In this document: in pieces, positions 25,323 through 26,241 of the stretch
Layout: each line of letters starts with the position of its first letter
Numbering within the stretch: position 1 is the first letter of the stretch
Assembly (NCBI GenBank): GCA_041178325.1
Contig: JBEGVN010000013.1
Coordinates: forward strand, 1-26,241
Direction of reading: 5' to 3'
DNA from: UBA6136 sp041178325
Lineage (GTDB): Bacteria > Pseudomonadota > Gammaproteobacteria > Methylococcales > Methylococcaceae
Length of the DNA: 26,241 bases
Translations under genes and position numbers: made by a program
Notes under the pieces: model-generated
Databases searched by the model: none
Told to the model about the DNA's origin: nothing
What the model saw: the letters and a program-made list of their open reading frames with translations, nothing else

Positions 25323-25673
25323 ATGAAAATCATCAGAATCGGGATCATGCCCCAAGAAAAAATCAGGGAGAGAACTCTCGCTATTGCGCGTGGGGAGATG
25401 AAACCGCAACCTAGTGACCCTGATATCTGGTTCACATCAATGCGATCGCTCGCTGAAGTGCTAAGTGATGACAATCGTGCGTTGCTGAGGGTTATCCATG
25501 AGCAGCAGCCCCACTCCATTTCATCACTTGCGACCGTAACGGGTCGAAAAATCAGCAATCTTTCGCGAACACTCACAACAATGTCTCACTACGGCTTCGT
25601 TGAGATGAGACGTGAGAAAAATTTCGTGCGTCCGGTTGTTGAGTCGACAGACTTCATAATTCATGTTGGATGA
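25323..25673 (+). CDS. Winged-helix regulator, probable antitoxin of DUF6516
   Basis: The 116-residue protein has a winged helix-turn-helix at about 52-100 (RALLRVIHEQQPHSISSLAT, then GRKISNLSRTLTTMSHYGFV), like MarR/HVO_A0114-type regulators. Its ATG overlaps the stop of the broken DUF6516 gene (ATGA). In intact loci DUF6516 toxins are typically followed by such a gene, which acts as antitoxin and autorepressor. Here the frame is intact while its toxin is not, so it may survive as an orphan antitoxin or regulator. With its coupled cistron disrupted and its promoter about 1 kb away, translation may depend on reinitiation or a new promoter. Confidence 0.8.
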   Translation: MKIIRIGIMPQEKIRERTLAIARGEMKPQPSDPDIWFTSMRSLAEVLSDDNRALLRVIHEQQPHSISSLATVTGRKISNLSRTLTTMSHYGFVEMRREKNFVRPVVESTDFIIHVG

Positions 25674-25789
25674 ATATCTGAACCCGTTCGCATGGGGTCG
25701 GTCAGATTCCGAACCTTGCGCTCCAAGATTGGCAAACGAGGCACTTGAAGTTACCCTGACCTGATCTTGATCTCTGCAGAATTTGCATC

Positions 25790-26241
25790 ATGAAAATGCG
25801 AATTCTCCCCCTCCTACTTTTCTCAGCCTTTCAGCAGGAAGGGCATACCAATGAAAAAGACAGATCCTCATTCTTTGTCGATAAGGAACGTGGTTGGTTC
25901 TGGCGCGAAGAAATCATTGACCCTGTTCAGCCAAAGCCTGAGAAAAAGGTAGAGCGGGCGTCAGCGTTCCCGCGAGAAGCCATCAAGGAGCCTCAACCTC
26001 TCTCGGTCGCCTGGCTGAGGAAGAACCTTGAGAAGTATCGGGATCAGGCTATTGATTCACCCTCGCCTGAAAATGTTGCTGCCTACTTTTATCTTCAACG
26101 AGTCATGATGGATAAGGCCCATCGGTTTACCGATGTGGCTCATGAAGTCGTGATCTCGGATCCACGGCTGGACGAGAACGTTCGACGTCCGATCTCCTCA
26201 TTCGCGGTCCAGGCTGCGAACCGAGAGGCCTCAAAGACCAG
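25790..26241 (+). CDS. traF: TraF-like F-type conjugation protein (partial, runs off window)
   Basis: The frame is open from ATG 25790 to the window end, giving 150 residues of an incomplete protein. A hydrophobic start (MKMRILPLLLFSAF) suits export. The pattern that follows resembles F-plasmid TraF: GWFWREEIIDP, then ENVAAYFYLQRVMMDKAHRF and SDPRLDENVRRP. TraF is a periplasmic thioredoxin-fold protein needed for F-pilus assembly. The thioredoxin-like half would lie beyond the window. An in-frame ATG two codons downstream is an alternative start. It points to an F-type type IV secretion system in the element. Confidence 0.8.
   Translation, partial: MKMRILPLLLFSAFQQEGHTNEKDRSSFFVDKERGWFWREEIIDPVQPKPEKKVERASAFPREAIKEPQPLSVAWLRKNLEKYRDQAIDSPSPENVAAYFYLQRVMMDKAHRFTDVAHEVVISDPRLDENVRRPISSFAVQAANREASKT

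Larger units (their letters stand above)
24233..25326 (+). pseudogene. Split DUF6516 (TumE-like) toxin gene
   Basis: Two fragments reconstruct one DUF6516-type protein. The 5' piece (24233-24318) encodes MASFDGLENLLDLHDQVIEQ then SFGYWIKK and soon hits TGA (24329-24331). The 3' piece (about 25052-25326) encodes an AWE/VVPSKDLPHGIR segment, SLTLHEPYGKSVLGYDNAHT and KGVPYEYQNAQQMLTDFFVD. Between them lie the DUF4160 and DUF2442 genes (about 730 bp of inserted DNA). The 3' piece has further lesions: an apparent 1-nt loss near 25058-25060 and an in-frame TAG at 25096-25098 where the family has Tyr. The intact 3' end overlaps the downstream winged-helix gene by ATGA. Family recall is from memory. 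The lesions are read directly. Confidence 0.78.
22976..26241 (+). mobile_element. Left end of probable F-type integrative conjugative element
   Basis: Directly after tRNA-Cys comes a tyrosine recombinase gene, then toxin-antitoxin-type accessory genes, then a traF-like conjugation gene running off the window. This order (tRNA, integrase, cargo, transfer genes) is typical of integrative conjugative elements. The exact left boundary is not proven because the matching att repeat would lie outside the window. The boundary given starts just after the tRNA-Cys CCA. Confidence 0.7.

Noticed and set aside
25178..25576. 132-codon minus-strand frame
   Set aside because: It is antisense to the DUF6516 remnant and the winged-helix gene, which have family support and overlapping start/stop signals.
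22976..26241. CRISPR array or phage-defence island in the element
   Set aside because: No regularly spaced repeats, Cas proteins or known defence genes are visible; the accessory genes fit toxin-antitoxin families.

Overview
The window looks like a stretch of gammaproteobacterial chromosome (GC roughly 50%, not counted exactly) whose right-hand 3.3 kb is the start of an integrative conjugative element. The assignment rests on two conserved gammaproteobacterial blocks: gltX followed by tRNA-Ala(GGC) and tRNA-Glu(TTC), and uvrC-pgsA followed by tRNA-Gly(GCC) and tRNA-Cys(GCA). All four tRNA genes encode their CCA ends. I could not name the genus from sequence alone.

Left part (about 1-10.2 kb), carbohydrate metabolism. 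A tiny HTH-like ORF precedes a 1084-codon protein that resembles the alpha/beta regulatory subunits of eukaryotic phosphorylase kinase from end to end. Facing it is a minus-strand group glgC-edd-eda: ADP-glucose synthesis for glycogen, plus the two Entner-Doudoroff enzymes. Divergent from glgC is an OmpR-type response regulator/histidine kinase pair that overlaps by 4 nt and ends in a clear rho-independent terminator.

Middle part (10.2-20.1 kb): a small unknown ORF behind a perfect 20-bp palindrome, mscL, an unknown lipoprotein, a YheT-type alpha/beta hydrolase, a MauG/cytochrome c peroxidase-like dihaem protein, and an exported covalent-FMN protein coupled to a membrane protein (probable extracytoplasmic electron transfer). 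Then come the tRNA-Ala/tRNA-Glu operon with its own promoter and terminator, gltX, and a Ycf46-like AAA ATPase. Two stretches (13187-13872 and 15058-15573) have no convincing gene.

Right part (20.1-26.2 kb): uvrC, pgsA, a strong promoter and the tRNA-Gly/tRNA-Cys genes. Just past tRNA-Cys lie helically phased A-tracts, a partial tRNA-like copy and a tyrosine recombinase gene reading away from the tRNAs. The cargo follows. A DUF6516-type toxin gene has been split by a DUF4160-DUF2442 pair and carries further damage, while the winged-helix gene overlapping its 3' end (probable antitoxin) is intact. The window ends inside a traF-like gene of an F-type conjugation system, so the element continues to the right.
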